A stretch of DNA of 15,144 nt. It comes from an uncultured Collinsella sp. (GTDB lineage: Bacteria > Actinomycetota > Coriobacteriia > Coriobacteriales > Coriobacteriaceae). The notes beneath the pieces were generated by a model, which worked only from the letters and a program-made list of their open reading frames with translations, was not told the DNA's origin and did no database searches. The translations under genes were made by a program, and so were the position numbers. Within the stretch, counting starts at the first letter, position 1. Every line of letters starts with the position of its first letter. Positions 13,857 through 15,144 of the stretch are shown one piece after another. The DNA is taken from the NCBI GenBank assembly GCA_900546085.1, contig URBS01000040.1, forward strand, positions 1-15,144, in the 5' to 3' direction.

Positions 13857-15062
13857 ATGAGCGGACTGATTATCGATAGCGAAGCCTGTATCGGCTGCGG
13901 TCGCTGCGTTCGCGCCTGTGCCTCGGGCGGCATCGTAGTGGAAGGCGAGCGACCCAACCGATGCGCCCACGTAACCGACGGCTGCATCCTATGCGGTGGG
14001 TGCGTCGACGCCTGCCCTGTCAACGCTATCTCGATCGAGCGTGACGAGGCCGCTGGTGCGGTGGACCTTGATGCATATCGAGACATTTGGGTCTTCGTGC
14101 AGACTGACGAGCGCGACGCCGTGGCTCCCGTGGCCTACGAGCTCATGGGCAAGGGGCGCGAGCTTGCCGATGCTCGCGGCTGCCGTCTGGTGGCACTGGT
14201 CGGTATGGGCCCCGAGGGTTCTCTCGGTGACCTGGAGCATCTGGTTTGCGCGGGCGCCGACGAAGTCCTGGCCTGTCGCGACGAGCGCCTGCGTCAAAAC
14301 GATGCGGAGGTCTACGCCCACTTGATCTGCGATTTGGTAGCCGAACGCAAACCCGAGGCCATCCTATACGGTGCGACCGCTTTTGGCCGCGAACTGGCAC
14401 CCGGCGTTGCCGTGCGCTTGCAGACGGGCCTTACGGCTGACTGCACCGTACTTTCGATGGATACGGAGACGGGACTGCTGCAACAGACGCGTCCGGCGTT
14501 TGGCGGCAACCTGATGGCCACCATCGTCTGTCCCAATCATCGTCCCCAGATGGCAACGGTTCGTCCCGGCATCTTTAAGGCACCCGACTTTGACTACGGC
14601 CGCTCCGGCACGATCACCCAGATATCGCTTGCGGATGATGCTAAGGCTCGTGTCGAGATCTCGATTCCCGCCGAGGAGTGGAGGCAGCAGGCCTCGATCG
14701 CCGATGCCGAGCGCCTGGTCGTGGTGGGCCGCGGCATTGGCTCCAAGAAGAATCTGCCCCTGATGCGAAGGCTCGCCGAGGCTCTGGGAGCCGAGCTTGG
14801 TTGCACGCGACCTGTCGTGGAGGCCGGCTGGTTGGAGTATCGCCATCAGATTGGCCAGACCGGCGTATCGGTTTCGCCCAAGCTTCTCGTGAGTATCGGT
14901 GTTTCGGGCGCCATCCAGCATCTTGCCGGCATCGGTGGGGCGGAGTGCATTATCGCCATTAACGAGGACCCGGATGCCCCCATTTTCGGTGCTGCCCAGT
15001 ACAAGGTTGTTGGGGACGCCGTCGAGGTCGTCGAGGAGCTGCTGGCCCAGCTTGAGCGCTAG
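13857..15062 (+). CDS. etfA: Electron transfer flavoprotein alpha subunit with N-terminal ferredoxin domain
   Basis: A 401-residue EtfA. Residues 1-60 form a ferredoxin-like domain with cysteines C11-x2-C14-x2-C17-x3-C21 and C43-x2-C46-x2-C49-x3-C53-P; the first set lacks the usual proline after its last cysteine, and an extra Cys sits at 36. Two 4Fe-4S clusters are therefore possible. The middle is the EtfA N-domain (VFVQTDERDAVAPVAYELMG from about 79). The C-terminal FAD-binding domain has VVGRGIGSKKNLPLMRRLAE, HQIGQTGVSVSPKLLVSIGV, SGAIQHLAGI and AINEDPDAPIFGAAQYKVVGD. A ferredoxin-fused EtfA next to EtfB and a lactate dehydrogenase is the arrangement of the LctBCD complex, where LctC carries such a domain. 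Reduced ferredoxin would help drive lactate-dependent NAD+ reduction (known for A. woodii, inferred here). The gene is complete and ends 34 bases before the adapter. Confidence 0.92.
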   Translation: MSGLIIDSEACIGCGRCVRACASGGIVVEGERPNRCAHVTDGCILCGGCVDACPVNAISIERDEAAGAVDLDAYRDIWVFVQTDERDAVAPVAYELMGKGRELADARGCRLVALVGMGPEGSLGDLEHLVCAGADEVLACRDERLRQNDAEVYAHLICDLVAERKPEAILYGATAFGRELAPGVAVRLQTGLTADCTVLSMDTETGLLQQTRPAFGGNLMATIVCPNHRPQMATVRPGIFKAPDFDYGRSGTITQISLADDAKARVEISIPAEEWRQQASIADAERLVVVGRGIGSKKNLPLMRRLAEALGAELGCTRPVVEAGWLEYRHQIGQTGVSVSPKLLVSIGVSGAIQHLAGIGGAECIIAINEDPDAPIFGAAQYKVVGDAVEVVEELLAQLER

Positions 15063-15096
15063 GCGCGCGCCAGCCAGTTGCGCATCTCGTCCTTTA
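15059..15096 (-). CDS. Possible C-terminal tail of a convergent gene, cut off by the adapter junction
   Basis: On the minus strand the frame ending in TAG at 15059-15061 reads KDEMRNWLARA, a plausible helical protein tail, and would overlap the etfA stop by two bases as a convergent gene. Only about 12 codons of genuine sequence remain before the adapter, so coding is not proven and no product can be named. The GC palindrome GGCGCGCGCC (15062-15071) lies within it and has no T-run, so it is not a terminator. Confidence 0.2.
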
Positions 15097-15144
15097 AGAT
15101 CGGAAGAGCGTCGTGTAGGGAAAGAGTGTAGATCTCGGTGGTCG
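15097..15144. other. Illumina TruSeq adapter sequence (assembly/read-trimming artefact)
   Basis: The last 48 bases begin AGATCGGAAGAGCGTCGTGT and continue through GGGAAAGAGTGTAGATCTCG, which is the known 3' read-through of the Illumina universal (P5-side) adapter. It starts immediately after apparently genomic sequence and runs to the window end. This is not genomic DNA; the contig was built from reads whose adapter was not trimmed. Nothing should be annotated across 15096/15097. Confidence 0.97.

Noticed and set aside
15062..15071. GGCGCGCGCC palindrome as a terminator of the lactate operon
   Set aside because: No loop and no T-run; it is probably coding sequence of a convergent gene and lies next to the adapter junction.

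Overview
This window looks like a contig end from a high-GC, Gram-positive anaerobe, most plausibly a gut Coriobacteriia such as Collinsella. That assignment is an inference. It rests on strongly GC-biased third codon positions, AGGAGG-type ribosome binding sites, exported proteins with Gram-positive-style anchors, and a bifurcating-type Etf/lactate dehydrogenase operon typical of strict anaerobes. I saw no rRNA, tRNA, CRISPR array or insertion sequence.

Layout. (1) 2-1315, plus strand: the 3' end of elp3 (tRNA wobble-uridine modification), abutting a membrane-anchored spermidine-synthase-like methyltransferase. (2) 1343-6961, minus strand: a three-gene operon transcribed from a candidate extended -10 promoter near 7000. 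It encodes a TerB_N/TerB_C protein, a DUF2791 (BrxD-like) P-loop ATPase and an Lhr/BrxHI-like superfamily II helicase. The first two genes overlap by 8 bases; the helicase follows a perfect 10-bp hairpin. (3) 7049-7765, minus: a DUF554 membrane protein. (4) 7884-11090, minus: five small genes, four encoding exported or membrane-anchored proteins. They read like a cell-surface complex: a short cytoplasmic protein, an N-anchored beta-sandwich protein, a secreted protein with two W-T-[IV] motifs resembling WxL proteins, a tiny protein with a degenerate LAxTG-like sorting signal, and a large Cys-containing exported protein. (5) 11091-11436: a divergent intergenic region rich in inverted and direct repeats. 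(6) 11437-15062, plus: FAD-linked 2-hydroxyacid (lactate) dehydrogenase, EtfB, and EtfA with a ferredoxin domain, i.e. an LctDBC-like electron-bifurcating/confurcating lactate oxidation complex. (7) 15097-15144: not biological DNA but an Illumina adapter sequence left at the contig end.

How the genes may work together. The TerB_N-ATPase-helicase triad is the best candidate for an under-described system. Its ATPase and helicase resemble two accessory proteins of type 2 BREX phage defence, yet no PglX methyltransferase, PglZ, BrxB or BrxC gene is present here, and a TerB_N/TerB_C protein takes the leading position. It is likely to act on DNA (defence or repair), but function is not shown by the sequence. 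The surface cluster resembles the Csc/WxL logic of Firmicutes in an actinobacterial setting. The Etf operon would couple lactate oxidation to NAD+ reduction using reduced ferredoxin.
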